NCBI RefSeq assembly: GCF_017309585.1
Contig: NZ_CP071321.1
Coordinates: 682,001-746,000 of the forward strand
Direction: 5' to 3'
From: Nitrogeniibacter aestuarii
Lineage (GTDB): Bacteria; Pseudomonadota; Gammaproteobacteria; Burkholderiales; Rhodocyclaceae
Length of the DNA stretch: 64,000 nt
The notes under the pieces are model-generated. The model ran no database searches. It saw only the letters and a program-made list of their open reading frames with translations, and was not told where the DNA came from. The translations under genes and the position numbers were made by a program. Below, in pieces: positions 52,393 to 60,063 of the stretch. How positions within the stretch are numbered: the first letter of the stretch is position 1; the number at the start of each line of letters is the position of its first letter.

Positions 52393-53172
52393 GTGAATAA
52401 AAAGGAATACGGAAAACTCTCGCTCGACCAGTTTCGTTCGACGGTGAGGTTGTTGCCAGAGGTTCGAAGCGAGTTCTCTGCCTTCGAAGAAGTGGCTAGA
52501 ACAAAGGCAAAGAAGTTTATGGCTCTGCTCGATGAGCCCGGTCTGGCGTGGGCAAGCATCTACGAGCGACCATTTCATGAGCAGATGGCATTGATGTTTG
52601 TCTTTCTTGGTTGGAATGACGACCTTCACGAAACTGCCTCACAGGAGGACCCGCAGGAAGCCTTGCTCGATTGGGTAAACGACGGTGGGAGATTGGATCA
52701 GTGGTATGAAGAGCACAAAGATGATCTGGATTTTCGACACCTCGTCTGGTTATGCGTCATGGTTCAAAGGAATGTTTTGGCGATCATGCTCTTCGGGCAG
52801 AGTATGGGGACATTGGTGGCAAGAGTGCGTGAAGGTGACGAAGACGCATTGTTCGATGCCGTTCGTGTCGATCGTTCTGTGTTACTCGCGCCGACGTGTT
52901 CCGACAGATTGTCACGAGCTGAACTCATTAACGACAAACACTTCTTCTTGCGGTTACGAGGTGCGATGAAGGGGCCTTCAAAGAAGTACATGAGCGCCAT
53001 TCAGGATCTGCGTTACTCCATTGCACTCTTGAGGGACTGTGGATTCGACCGATTTTCAGATCAGGACCTTGAGACCTTGTTTATCTCCACGCGCTTGTAC
53101 CCCAACTCGCCCGGGGCGCTAAAGAATCTTCGCAAGCACATACACGCTTCAAAGAAGCTTTCAACTCTCTGA
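52393..53172 (+). CDS. Cargo protein B: unknown cytosolic protein (GTG start)
   Basis: This 259-residue protein starts with GTG behind GGGTGAGG. It is soluble, highly charged and mostly helical, with three cysteines and many aromatic residues. The C-terminal stretch with KHFFLRLRGAMKGPSKKY and TRLYPNSPGALKNLRKHI appears well structured and basic, so it could bind nucleic acid. I recognise no family. Codon use is AT-rich like cargo A. It is divergent from A and ends 100 bases before the rep gene. Confidence 0.75.
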   Translation: MNKKEYGKLSLDQFRSTVRLLPEVRSEFSAFEEVARTKAKKFMALLDEPGLAWASIYERPFHEQMALMFVFLGWNDDLHETASQEDPQEALLDWVNDGGRLDQWYEEHKDDLDFRHLVWLCVMVQRNVLAIMLFGQSMGTLVARVREGDEDALFDAVRVDRSVLLAPTCSDRLSRAELINDKHFFLRLRGAMKGPSKKYMSAIQDLRYSIALLRDCGFDRFSDQDLETLFISTRLYPNSPGALKNLRKHIHASKKLSTL

Positions 53173-53272
53173 AAACGCGATTTCAGGTGGTCGTCTGGGA
53201 AGGCGATCATGCATAACTTTCGTATCCGTTCCGGGACGCAATCGCATGCCCGGCGAACCGCTAGGAGCGGAT

Positions 53273-54622
53273 ATGATCAAGAAACCTCGCCCGGATCTGG
53301 GCAGCAACCACGAACAACCTCAAAACCGATCCCCCGAGGGGCGCTCGTCTGAGCTCGCCGCAGGCGAGGACAGACGACGCACATCGGGGGAAGTGGATGC
53401 GGTGCCTAGTAACACTGCATCCAATACATGCATTGGAGATTTCTTCAGGCCTCTCAGGTGGGGAGTGGATAGTCTGTACCTCTCCTTTCAGGGAGATCTG
53501 TTCAGGGACGTTGAACAGCGCCTGAATGAACTCAAAGCGGTCGCACAGTCCTCAGAGACGCATGAGCAGGCGTTCGCCCAGTACGAGGCGGGTGCGCACG
53601 TTTTCGAGGTACGTGACAAAGGGGCGGGAATGTTTCCGTATGTTCTCGACGATAACGCCTATCGACTTCAGTTCTCACGATCAGGCAAGAAGCTCCCAAT
53701 GGCGTATGCCAAGGTGTCGTCCGAGTACCTATGCCACAAATCGGCGCAAGACATCGAATCCGAGTTGCGCGCTCTGCTGGAAGAGTTCGGAGAGATCACG
53801 GATAGCGCCAATGTCAGCCGGATTGACCTGTACGTCGATTTTGTTAGTTCTGTGGACATGGAGAGCTGGACCAGATCCGCGTGGGTCACTCGGGCGTCTT
53901 CGGTCAATGCCTACTCTGTTGGCGGGCGCTTTTCGGGTTGGACGGTGGGGCTCGGTGGAGTGATCGCTTGCCGCCTCTATGACAAGACATTGGAAATCGA
54001 GACGAGCAAGAAGGGCTATCTCAGAGCGCTGTGGTCCGAGCAAGGCTGGACCGACGATCAAAAGGTCTGGCGCTTGGAGTTTCAGTTCCGGCGCGAAGTA
54101 CTCGATCAGAAGGGCATCCAGAAGCTCTATTCCGTGCTTTCGCATCTCAATGGCCTGTGGAGCTACGCGACGACCGAGTGGCTGCGTCTGACCGAACCGA
54201 ATCCGGACGACAAGACGAGAGCGCGGTGGCCCGTGCATCCCCTTTGGATCGCCGTGGCGTCCGTGGATTGGGAAGATGACGGCGCACCGTTGTCGAAGCG
54301 GTTTTCCCCCTTGCGAGCCCCTAGCGATGATGGCCTCTGCAAGATGGCGTTTAGCGCGCTGACCTCGTTCATGGCGCGAGAATGTCTCTGGGACTTCAAT
54401 GAGGCATGGCACTACCTTGGAAACCGTTTGTACGACTACCACGCCACACGCTCCAATTTTCAGGGAATTCCGTTCGAGCAGATGTTGGTGGAGCGGGTCC
54501 GTCTCAAGGGGCGCAAGTTCAACACCATCAACAACGCGGCCGAGATTCCGCACGAAGATCGGATTCGCGAGGGATATGACGAGGTGGCACGTGAGTACCG
54601 CAAGCAATCGCGGGGCGGCTGA
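53273..54622 (+). CDS. Replication initiation factor-like protein
   Basis: The start at 53273 follows CTAGGAGCGGAT; an upstream ATG at 53246 lacks one. The 449-residue protein has VSRIDLYVDF, CRLYDKTLEIE and VWRLEFQFRREVL. These match the replication-initiation-factor/Rep_trans pattern of rolling-circle elements, Tn916-type MobT and some filamentous phages. The N-terminal ~60 residues are low complexity. It may replicate or mobilise the excised circle. It overlaps the HTH gene by 32 bases. The catalytic tyrosine was not located with certainty. Confidence 0.65.
   Translation: MIKKPRPDLGSNHEQPQNRSPEGRSSELAAGEDRRRTSGEVDAVPSNTASNTCIGDFFRPLRWGVDSLYLSFQGDLFRDVEQRLNELKAVAQSSETHEQAFAQYEAGAHVFEVRDKGAGMFPYVLDDNAYRLQFSRSGKKLPMAYAKVSSEYLCHKSAQDIESELRALLEEFGEITDSANVSRIDLYVDFVSSVDMESWTRSAWVTRASSVNAYSVGGRFSGWTVGLGGVIACRLYDKTLEIETSKKGYLRALWSEQGWTDDQKVWRLEFQFRREVLDQKGIQKLYSVLSHLNGLWSYATTEWLRLTEPNPDDKTRARWPVHPLWIAVASVDWEDDGAPLSKRFSPLRAPSDDGLCKMAFSALTSFMARECLWDFNEAWHYLGNRLYDYHATRSNFQGIPFEQMLVERVRLKGRKFNTINNAAEIPHEDRIREGYDEVAREYRKQSRGG
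53331..53390. repeat. Three-tier nested palindrome in the 5' end of rep
   Basis: CCCCCGA (53331-53337) pairs with TCGGGGG (53384-53390). Inside it TCGTCTG (53345-53351) pairs with CAGACGA (53371-53377). Inside that CTCGCC (53354-53359) pairs with GGCGAG (53363-53368) with a three-base loop. This stacked stem is far more ordered than chance and lies in the low-complexity start of the rep gene, a typical place for a double-strand origin or origin of transfer. Confidence 0.6.
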
Positions 54623-54971
54623 CGAGGACGATAGCCTGCCCTTGCCGCACCGGCGGTGTCTCACTAAGGATCAGGCAGCCGACTACCTCGGGATAGGGGT
54701 GACCCTTCTCATGGAACTCGGTGTGCCTTTTCTCAAGCTTGGACGTCGGTGCGTGTTCGACAAGCTTGACCTTGACCAGTGGCTTGACGACTATAAGCGC
54801 CGAGGGCGGGCCGTAAAGGAGGTTGATTTATGGCCCAACACACCGGCATCTACCGGAGACCGGACTCTCGTTTCTGGTGGATTGACGCCGTCTTACCAAA
54901 CGGCGAACGCATACGCCAAAGCGCTCGGACTGAAGACCGACAAGCCGCCGAAGCGTACCTCGCGCAGTTAA
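54591..54971 (+). CDS. Helix-turn-helix excisionase-like protein
   Basis: The GTG at 54591 behind GAGGTG opens a 126-residue frame. It contains a MerR/Xis-type winged HTH: CLTKDQAADYLGIGVTLLMELGVPFLKLGRRCVFDKLDLDQWL. Such proteins bend att DNA for excision. The frame continues 142 bases into the integrase. The part beyond residue ~80 shows no known fold, so the overlap may be read or only tolerated. The frame open to 54399 is internal to rep. Confidence 0.7.
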   Translation: MSTASNRGAADEDDSLPLPHRRCLTKDQAADYLGIGVTLLMELGVPFLKLGRRCVFDKLDLDQWLDDYKRRGRAVKEVDLWPNTPASTGDRTLVSGGLTPSYQTANAYAKALGLKTDKPPKRTSRS

Positions 54972-55891
54972 AGCTCGCGGCGTACAAGGAAGCGCATTTC
55001 GGAATCAAGCCTCAACGCTCGTGGCAGGAAGCTGTGATCCGGTATCTCGCGGTAAAAGCGAACCTTCGGAGCATCGGGGATGTTCGACGGATTTTGCGCA
55101 AGCTTGATCCCTACCTTGGTCACTGCATGCTTGATGAGATCAATGGCGATCTTGTCTGGACGGTGATTCAGGGGGAGATGAAGAAGGGCAACAAGCCGGC
55201 GACGATCAACCGTTACTTGGCAACCATTCGTAGCTTGCTGCGCATGGCGCGTGATGAGTGGCAGTGGATCGATGTCTTTCCGAAGATTCGTCTGCTTCCC
55301 GGCGAGGTGGAGCGTGACCGGTGGCTGACAAGGGAAGAGGCATCACGTTTGATCGAAGCCTGTCCCGCACATTTGGCCGCTTTGGTTCGTTTCGCGCTTG
55401 CCACGGGTTGCAGGGCGCGTGAGATTACCGGCTTGGAATGGAATCGTGTCGATCTGGAACGCCGGACGGCATGGTTGAACCAGACCAAGAATGGAACGCC
55501 GCGAGGCGTACCGCTAAACAGCGACGCGGTTGCCGTGTTGCAGGAACAGGTGGGGCAGGGCACAAGGTTCTGCTTTACCTACCGGGGCAAGCCCATCCGC
55601 TGGGAGGTGACAAACAGCGCTTGGCACTCTGCCTTGGCAAAGGCAGGCATCGAAGACTTGCGCTTTCATGACCTGCGCCACACATGGGCCTCTTGGCACA
55701 GACAGGCGGGAACGTCCTGTGATGAGCTCAAGGAACTCGGTGGGTGGAAGTCCCGCAGCATGGTGGATCGCTACGCGAAGTACGCGACAGAACATCTGAC
55801 GGTGGCGGCTTCTAGGATTGAGAACGGTCGGGGCGGGGATGTTTTGACGTTCCCCACGATTTCCCCACGTTCAAATAGGAAAAGGGCTTGA
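54830..55891 (+). CDS. Tyrosine recombinase/integrase
   Basis: This 353-residue integrase starts after AAAGGAGGTTGATTT. It has an N-terminal arm-binding region, a core-binding domain (~60-160) and a catalytic domain. The catalytic residues are R195 (TGCRAREI), the lysine in QTKNG, H280/R283 (HDLRH), the GGWKS tryptophan in place of the second histidine, and Y315 (VDRYAKY). It ends 21 bases from the tRNA-Lys att site, as expected for tRNA-targeting integrases. It overlaps the HTH gene by 142 bases. Confidence 0.95.
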   Translation: MAQHTGIYRRPDSRFWWIDAVLPNGERIRQSARTEDRQAAEAYLAQLKLAAYKEAHFGIKPQRSWQEAVIRYLAVKANLRSIGDVRRILRKLDPYLGHCMLDEINGDLVWTVIQGEMKKGNKPATINRYLATIRSLLRMARDEWQWIDVFPKIRLLPGEVERDRWLTREEASRLIEACPAHLAALVRFALATGCRAREITGLEWNRVDLERRTAWLNQTKNGTPRGVPLNSDAVAVLQEQVGQGTRFCFTYRGKPIRWEVTNSAWHSALAKAGIEDLRFHDLRHTWASWHRQAGTSCDELKELGGWKSRSMVDRYAKYATEHLTVAASRIENGRGGDVLTFPTISPRSNRKRA

Positions 55892-55910
55892 CGTTGCCGT
55901 CAAGCCCTTT
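55881..55910. terminator. Element-encoded hairpin: integrase and substitute tRNA terminator
   Basis: AAAGGGCTTGACG (55881-55893), loop TTGC, then CGTCAAGCCCTTT (55898-55910) form a perfect 13-bp stem. It contains the integrase stop. On the minus strand it follows tRNA-Lys and is succeeded by TTCCTATTT, so it can end the tRNA transcript. Loop and geometry copy those of the displaced hairpin at 51358-51383. Confidence 0.75.
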
Positions 55911-55911
55911 G

Positions 55912-55963
55912 ATGTCCTGGTAGGCCGTGCGTGGCTCGAACACGCGACCAACGGATTAAAAGT
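55912..55963. repeat. Right attachment repeat (attR), 52 bp
   Basis: This is identical to 51385-51436. It overlaps the 3' half of tRNA-Lys and restores the complete tRNA after insertion. The crossover should lie inside it. Confidence 0.92.
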
Positions 55964-55993
55964 CCGCTGCTCTACCAACTGAGCTAACGACCC
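55918..55993 (-). tRNA. tRNA-Lys (UUU)
   Basis: The minus strand folds as a 76-base tRNA with encoded CCA. The acceptor stem GGGTCGT pairs with ACGGCCT including wobble pairs at 1:72 and 4:69, a T-loop TTCGAGC is present, and the anticodon loop CTTTTAA gives anticodon UUU. The D-arm is GCTCAGTTGGTAGAGC. Its 3' half is the element's attachment core; the gene is intact. Confidence 0.97.
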
Positions 55994-56039
55994 GAAAGGA
56001 AGGCCGCATTATAGGTAGCGTTTATGGAGGTGTCAAGCC

Positions 56040-56756
56040 CTAAATCGCGCTGCTGTCGAAATACCGCGTGGGGTCTTCGACCCCCGCTTCGTGGAAGCCG
56101 GTCCGACGGAGTTTGCATGCCTCGCAGCGCCCACAGGCGCGTCCGGTATCGTCCGCCTGATAGCAGGTGACGGTGTGAGCGTAGTCCACACCGAGATCAG
56201 TGCCCTGGCGAATGATCTCGGCCTTGGTGAGGCTGATCAGCGGTGCGTGAATGTGCAGTTTCTGCCCTTCGATGCCCGCCTTGGTGGCGAGGTTGGCCAT
56301 GGCCTCGAACGCCTGGATGAATTCGGGGCGACAATCGGGGTAGCCGGAGTAGTCGACCGCGTTCACGCCCACGAAGATGTCACGGGCTCCCAGCACTTCG
56401 GCCCAGGCCATGGCAATCGACAGCATCACGGTATTGCGTGCCGGTACATAGGTGACCGGAATCGGGTTGTCGCCGTCCTTGCGCTCGGTCGGTACGTCGA
56501 TGGTCGGGTCGGTCAGCGCCGAGCCACCGAACTGGCCGAGACCGACGCGGGCGAGCCGGTGTTCTTTTGCACCCAGCTGGTCGGCCAGTTTCTTGGAGGC
56601 CGACAGCTCGGCGGCGTGGCGTTGCCCGTAGGCGACGGAAAGAGCGTAGCACTCGAAACCCTGATTGAGCGCAATGGCCAGGCAGGTGGCGGAGTCGAGG
56701 CCGCCGGAGAGCAGCACGACAGCGCGCTTGGGCGCAGTTTGTTCGATATCGGTCAT
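56040..56756 (-). CDS. queC: 7-cyano-7-deazaguanine synthase
   Basis: This 238-residue ATP-pyrophosphatase has the PP-loop LLSGGLDSATCL, FVGVNAVDYSGYPDCR, and the four-cysteine zinc site near the C-terminus (CYQADDTGRACGRCEACKL). It converts carboxydeazaguanine to preQ0 for queuosine. It follows queE by 20 bases on the same strand and precedes tRNA-Lys. Confidence 0.96.
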   Translation of the reverse strand: MTDIEQTAPKRAVVLLSGGLDSATCLAIALNQGFECYALSVAYGQRHAAELSASKKLADQLGAKEHRLARVGLGQFGGSALTDPTIDVPTERKDGDNPIPVTYVPARNTVMLSIAMAWAEVLGARDIFVGVNAVDYSGYPDCRPEFIQAFEAMANLATKAGIEGQKLHIHAPLISLTKAEIIRQGTDLGVDYAHTVTCYQADDTGRACGRCEACKLRRTGFHEAGVEDPTRYFDSSAI

Positions 56757-56776
56757 GGCTTGGCGTGTTCGGGCGG

Positions 56777-57436
56777 TCAGCGGCCTCGCGCGTCCGCCCA
56801 GAGGATTTTATGCAACTGCATTTGAAAACGGACTGGCAGGCGATCGCGCACAATCCACTCGGCCAGCGTGGCGGGCGCAAGTTCGCCGGCCACCGGTGAA
56901 AACAGAACGTTACAACGTTCTGCGAGCTTGTGGGTCACGACCTGCTCACTGGCCCAGCGGTAGTCCGCTTCATCGGCGATGACGATCTTCACCTCATCGC
57001 GCTGGCCGAGCAAGGGCAGATTGTCCCAGCGGTTCTTGTCCAGCTCGGCGGAGCCGGGGGCTTTGAGGTCGACGATGCGCGAAACCCGCGTATCGACTTC
57101 CGACACATCGAGCGCGCCACTCGTTTCCAGGGAGACGTCGTAACCGGCGTCGCACAAGGCGGTGAGCAAAGGCAGGCACTGCTTCTGCGCCAGGGGTTCG
57201 CCACCGGTCACGCACACCTGGCGCAAGCCGTGCGAAGCCACTTCGGTCAGCACCTCGTCAATGCTGCGGGTGGTCCCGCCCTGAAAGGCATATTCGGTGT
57301 CGCACCAGCGGCAGCGCAGCGGGCAGCCGGTCAGGCGCACAAACACCGTGGGTAGCCCGATCCGGGTGGCCTCACCCTGGACGGAAGCGAAGATTTCCGT
57401 CACCCGGAGCCGGGTGACGGAAGGGTTTTCTCGCAT
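56777..57436 (-). CDS. queE: 7-carboxy-7-deazaguanine synthase (radical SAM)
   Basis: This 219-residue protein has the radical-SAM cluster in GCPLRCRWCDTEY and the VTGGEPLAQ SAM-binding loop. The N-terminal EIFASVQGEATRIGLPTVF segment is typical of QueE. It forms CDG from CPH4. It lies in the same strand unit as queC, 14 bases after the tol-pal operon's last gene. Confidence 0.95.
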   Translation of the reverse strand: MRENPSVTRLRVTEIFASVQGEATRIGLPTVFVRLTGCPLRCRWCDTEYAFQGGTTRSIDEVLTEVASHGLRQVCVTGGEPLAQKQCLPLLTALCDAGYDVSLETSGALDVSEVDTRVSRIVDLKAPGSAELDKNRWDNLPLLGQRDEVKIVIADEADYRWASEQVVTHKLAERCNVLFSPVAGELAPATLAEWIVRDRLPVRFQMQLHKILWADARGR

Positions 57437-57450
57437 GCTTGAAACCGGCC

Positions 57451-58167
57451 TCAGCTGCCGAGACGTTGCTTGGCCGATTTGGCCGCAGCGCTCTGTGGGT
57501 AGCGGGCAATGACATCCTTGAGCGTTTTCTGCTCAAGCTTGCGTTCGCCGAGGGCGCGCTGGCAGTTGGCGACGCCCAGCAAAGCATCCGGCGCCCGGGG
57601 GTCGTCAGGCCACTGATTGACGACGGCATTGAAGTGCTCGGAGGCGCGATTGACGTCCTTGGACTGCAAGGCAGCGCTTCCGGCCCAGAAGTGCGCACTG
57701 GGCAGGAAGGTGCTGCCTGGGTACTTGGCTACGAAGGCGTCGAACGCCGCCGCGGCTTCACCGTACTGCCCACCTTTGAGCATGTTCAGCGCCGCTTCGT
57801 AATCGGCAGATTCGGCCGCTGGATCGATCGGCCCGGCGGCAGCGCCGCCGGTCTCGATGCGACGCAGGCGCTCGTCCAGATCCACATAGAAGTCTTTCTG
57901 GCGTTTCTGGACCGAATCCATGTTGTGGTTGAGCAATTCAACCTCGCCACGCAGACGGGCCACTTCAGCCTTGAGCGCTTCGATCTGGTTGGACAGTTCC
58001 AGCTGTGCCCGGTTGGAGGCCTCAAGCGTTGCGATGCGCTGGTTGAAGTCCTCGCGCATGCGCAGGAGCTCCTTGCGCGCTTCGGTATCGTCGAACAAAC
58101 CGGCTTGCGCCGGCAGCGAAGCTGCCAGCGCAAGCACGGCGATAGACAGGCGCCTGAGGCCTGCCAT
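57451..58167 (-). CDS. cpoB: Cell division coordinator CpoB (YbgF)
   Basis: This 238-residue protein has a signal peptide (LSIAVLALAASLPAQA). A coiled coil (about 30-95: RVEALNHNMDSV-type heptads, as in EVELLNHNMDSVQKRQ) comes first, then C-terminal TPRs (YEAALNMLKGGQYGEA; YPGSTFLPSAHFW). CpoB links Tol to peptidoglycan synthesis at the septum. Its ATG shares one base with the pal stop. It is the last gene of the operon. Confidence 0.9.
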   Translation of the reverse strand: MAGLRRLSIAVLALAASLPAQAGLFDDTEARKELLRMREDFNQRIATLEASNRAQLELSNQIEALKAEVARLRGEVELLNHNMDSVQKRQKDFYVDLDERLRRIETGGAAAGPIDPAAESADYEAALNMLKGGQYGEAAAAFDAFVAKYPGSTFLPSAHFWAGSAALQSKDVNRASEHFNAVVNQWPDDPRAPDALLGVANCQRALGERKLEQKTLKDVIARYPQSAAAKSAKQRLGS

Positions 58168-58691
58168 CAGAACTCACCCGAATAGAGCATGTCGCCGCGA
58201 CGGTTCTCGGCGAAGCAGGACTCGGATGCATCGGTACAACGGGGCTTTTCCTCGCCCAGGCTGACGGCTTCAACCTGGTTTTCGGTTGCGCCCAGCAACA
58301 GCAGCGCCTTCTTCATGGCGTCGGCACGCTTCTGGCCCAGCGCGAGGTTGTACTCGCGGCTGCCGCGCTCGTCGGCATTGCCCTGAATCAGCATCTTGTA
58401 TTCAGGATGCGCGACCAGGAAGCGGGCGTGATTTTCGACCAGCGGCATGTATTCGCCACGAATGACGAAGCTGTCGTAGTCAAAGAACACGCTGCGCTTG
58501 GACAGCGGGCTGGACGGGTCGGTCAGCTCGGGCAGCAGGCCGCCGGAGACGCGATCGGGGGTGACCGTGGGGATGGTGTCGGAGGCGCTACGGTCTTCGA
58601 CGGCCGCCCCGGAGTCCTGGGTCATAGGGGTGCTCGAGCAACCGGCCAGCAGGCCGATGACAACGAATGAGGCGGCAAGGGTTGAACGCAT
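58167..58691 (-). CDS. pal: Peptidoglycan-associated lipoprotein Pal
   Basis: This 174-residue protein has a lipobox LLAGC with lipidated C18. The OmpA-like domain contains VFFDYDSFVIRGE, IQGNADERGSREYN and LGQKRADAMKKAL, which bind diaminopimelate. The C-terminus has two additional cysteines (CTDASESC), not usual for Pal, which could form a disulfide. It sits in the outer membrane and is pulled by TolA/TolB at division. Confidence 0.95.
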   Translation of the reverse strand: MRSTLAASFVVIGLLAGCSSTPMTQDSGAAVEDRSASDTIPTVTPDRVSGGLLPELTDPSSPLSKRSVFFDYDSFVIRGEYMPLVENHARFLVAHPEYKMLIQGNADERGSREYNLALGQKRADAMKKALLLLGATENQVEAVSLGEEKPRCTDASESCFAENRRGDMLYSGEF

Positions 58692-58747
58692 TTTTTAACT
58701 CCTTGGAGTTGAGCGGGTATCAATATTGTCGGCCTTGTGGGCCTGGG

Positions 58748-60028
58748 TTACTGCATCAAAGGTCCCCAAGCCGGCTCGCGCACATCGGCGGCCTTGACCG
58801 ACAGTCGTTGCTTGATCCGACCGTCGGAAGATACCGCAGACAGGACCCCGCGGCCACCCAGTTCGGTGGCGTAGAGGATCATGCGGCTGTTGGGCGCGAA
58901 GCTTGGGGATTCATCTCGCGATGAATCGGTCAGCACGGCGTACTGCTTGGTGGCCAGGTCCATGATGGCAACCTGGAAACCGTTGGCAGAACGGGTGATG
59001 TAGGTCATGGTGAGGCCGTCCGGCGAGGGGCGCGGCGTCACGTTGTAGCTGCCTTCAAAGGTCACGCGCTGGGCGCGGCCTCCGCTGGCGGAAATGCGAT
59101 AGATCTGCGGGCTGCCGCCGCGGTCGGAGGTGAAGTAGATCCATTGTCCGTCGTGGCTGAAGGCAGGTTCTGTGTCGATGCTTGAGGATGTCGCCAGGCG
59201 TTTGAGGCCGGAGCCGTCCACGTTGAGGGTGTACATCTGCGACAGGCCGTCCTTGGTCAGCACCACCGCGAGGCGCTGACCGTCGGGTGACCAGGCCGGT
59301 GCCGAGTTGGAACCCTTGAAATTGGCCACGACCGACTGGATGCCGGCGGAAAGATCATGCACATACACGATCGGCTTTTTGAGCTGGAAGGAGACATAGG
59401 CCAGCTTTTTGCCGTCGGGTGACCAGGCCGGCGAGATGATCGGCTCACGCGAGTTCAGTGCCGTCTGGGCATTGGCGCCGTCGGAATCGGCAATCTGCAA
59501 CTTGTAGCTGTTGCTCCCCGACTTGACCACATAGGCGATGCGCGTGGAGAACACGCCTTTGAGGCCGGTGATCTTCTCGAAGATGACATCGGCGATGCGG
59601 TGGCCGGTGGCGCGGTACTGATCCGGCGTCATGGTCAGCACGATGGCGTCGAGCTGCGCTTCCTGGCGCGTGTCGTACAGGCGCATGCGCACTTCGAACC
59701 GGCCCGCGCCCATGTCGCGTACGCTGCCCACCGCGACGGCATCGGCCGCGCGGGTGCGCAGATAGGCATAGTCGGGCAGGGCGCCTTCTGAGAGGGGTGT
59801 CGGGCCCAGTTCGACCAGACTGAACAGGCCGCTGCGCTCGAGGTCGGCACGTACCACCTCGGTCACACTGCGGGGGAGCTGGGATTCGCCTTCCATGGCG
59901 GCAATGGCCACGGGGAAACGATTGGCGCCTGCGCCGGTGATCTCGATCGACAACTGCGCCTGGGCGGCGAAGGCCCACAGGGACAGCAGGGCGGTCAGGA
60001 AAAAGCGAATCAAATCAGTTGGTTTCAT
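58748..60028 (-). CDS. tolB: Tol-Pal system beta-propeller protein TolB
   Basis: This 426-residue periplasmic protein has a signal peptide (FFLTALLSLWAFAAQA), an N-terminal alpha/beta domain and a six-bladed propeller. The propeller repeats SPAWSPDGKKLAYVSF, APAWSPDGQRLAVVL and EPAFSHDGQWIYFTSD. It couples TolA to Pal. It lies 36 bases after tolA and 57 before pal. Confidence 0.96.
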   Translation of the reverse strand: MKPTDLIRFFLTALLSLWAFAAQAQLSIEITGAGANRFPVAIAAMEGESQLPRSVTEVVRADLERSGLFSLVELGPTPLSEGALPDYAYLRTRAADAVAVGSVRDMGAGRFEVRMRLYDTRQEAQLDAIVLTMTPDQYRATGHRIADVIFEKITGLKGVFSTRIAYVVKSGSNSYKLQIADSDGANAQTALNSREPIISPAWSPDGKKLAYVSFQLKKPIVYVHDLSAGIQSVVANFKGSNSAPAWSPDGQRLAVVLTKDGLSQMYTLNVDGSGLKRLATSSSIDTEPAFSHDGQWIYFTSDRGGSPQIYRISASGGRAQRVTFEGSYNVTPRPSPDGLTMTYITRSANGFQVAIMDLATKQYAVLTDSSRDESPSFAPNSRMILYATELGGRGVLSAVSSDGRIKQRLSVKAADVREPAWGPLMQ

Positions 60029-60063
60029 TGTCGTTGTGTTCGGCGGATTATACCCAAGCCCGT

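Larger units (their letters stand above)
51385..55963. mobile_element. ~4.5 kb integrative element in tRNA-Lys(UUU)
   Basis: The element is bounded by 52-bp direct repeats, so it is about 4527 bp from repeat to repeat. Gene order from the integrase end is tyrosine integrase, HTH/excisionase-like protein, replication-initiation-like protein, and then a 259-residue and a 262-residue protein transcribed from a divergent promoter. No conjugation or capsid gene is present. It looks like a small integrative mobilisable element or phage satellite. The cargo half is visibly more AT-rich than the chromosome. Confidence 0.85.

Noticed and set aside
53246..53272. Upstream ATG as the rep start
   Set aside because: The ATG at 53273 has an AGGAG site at good spacing, while 53246 has none.
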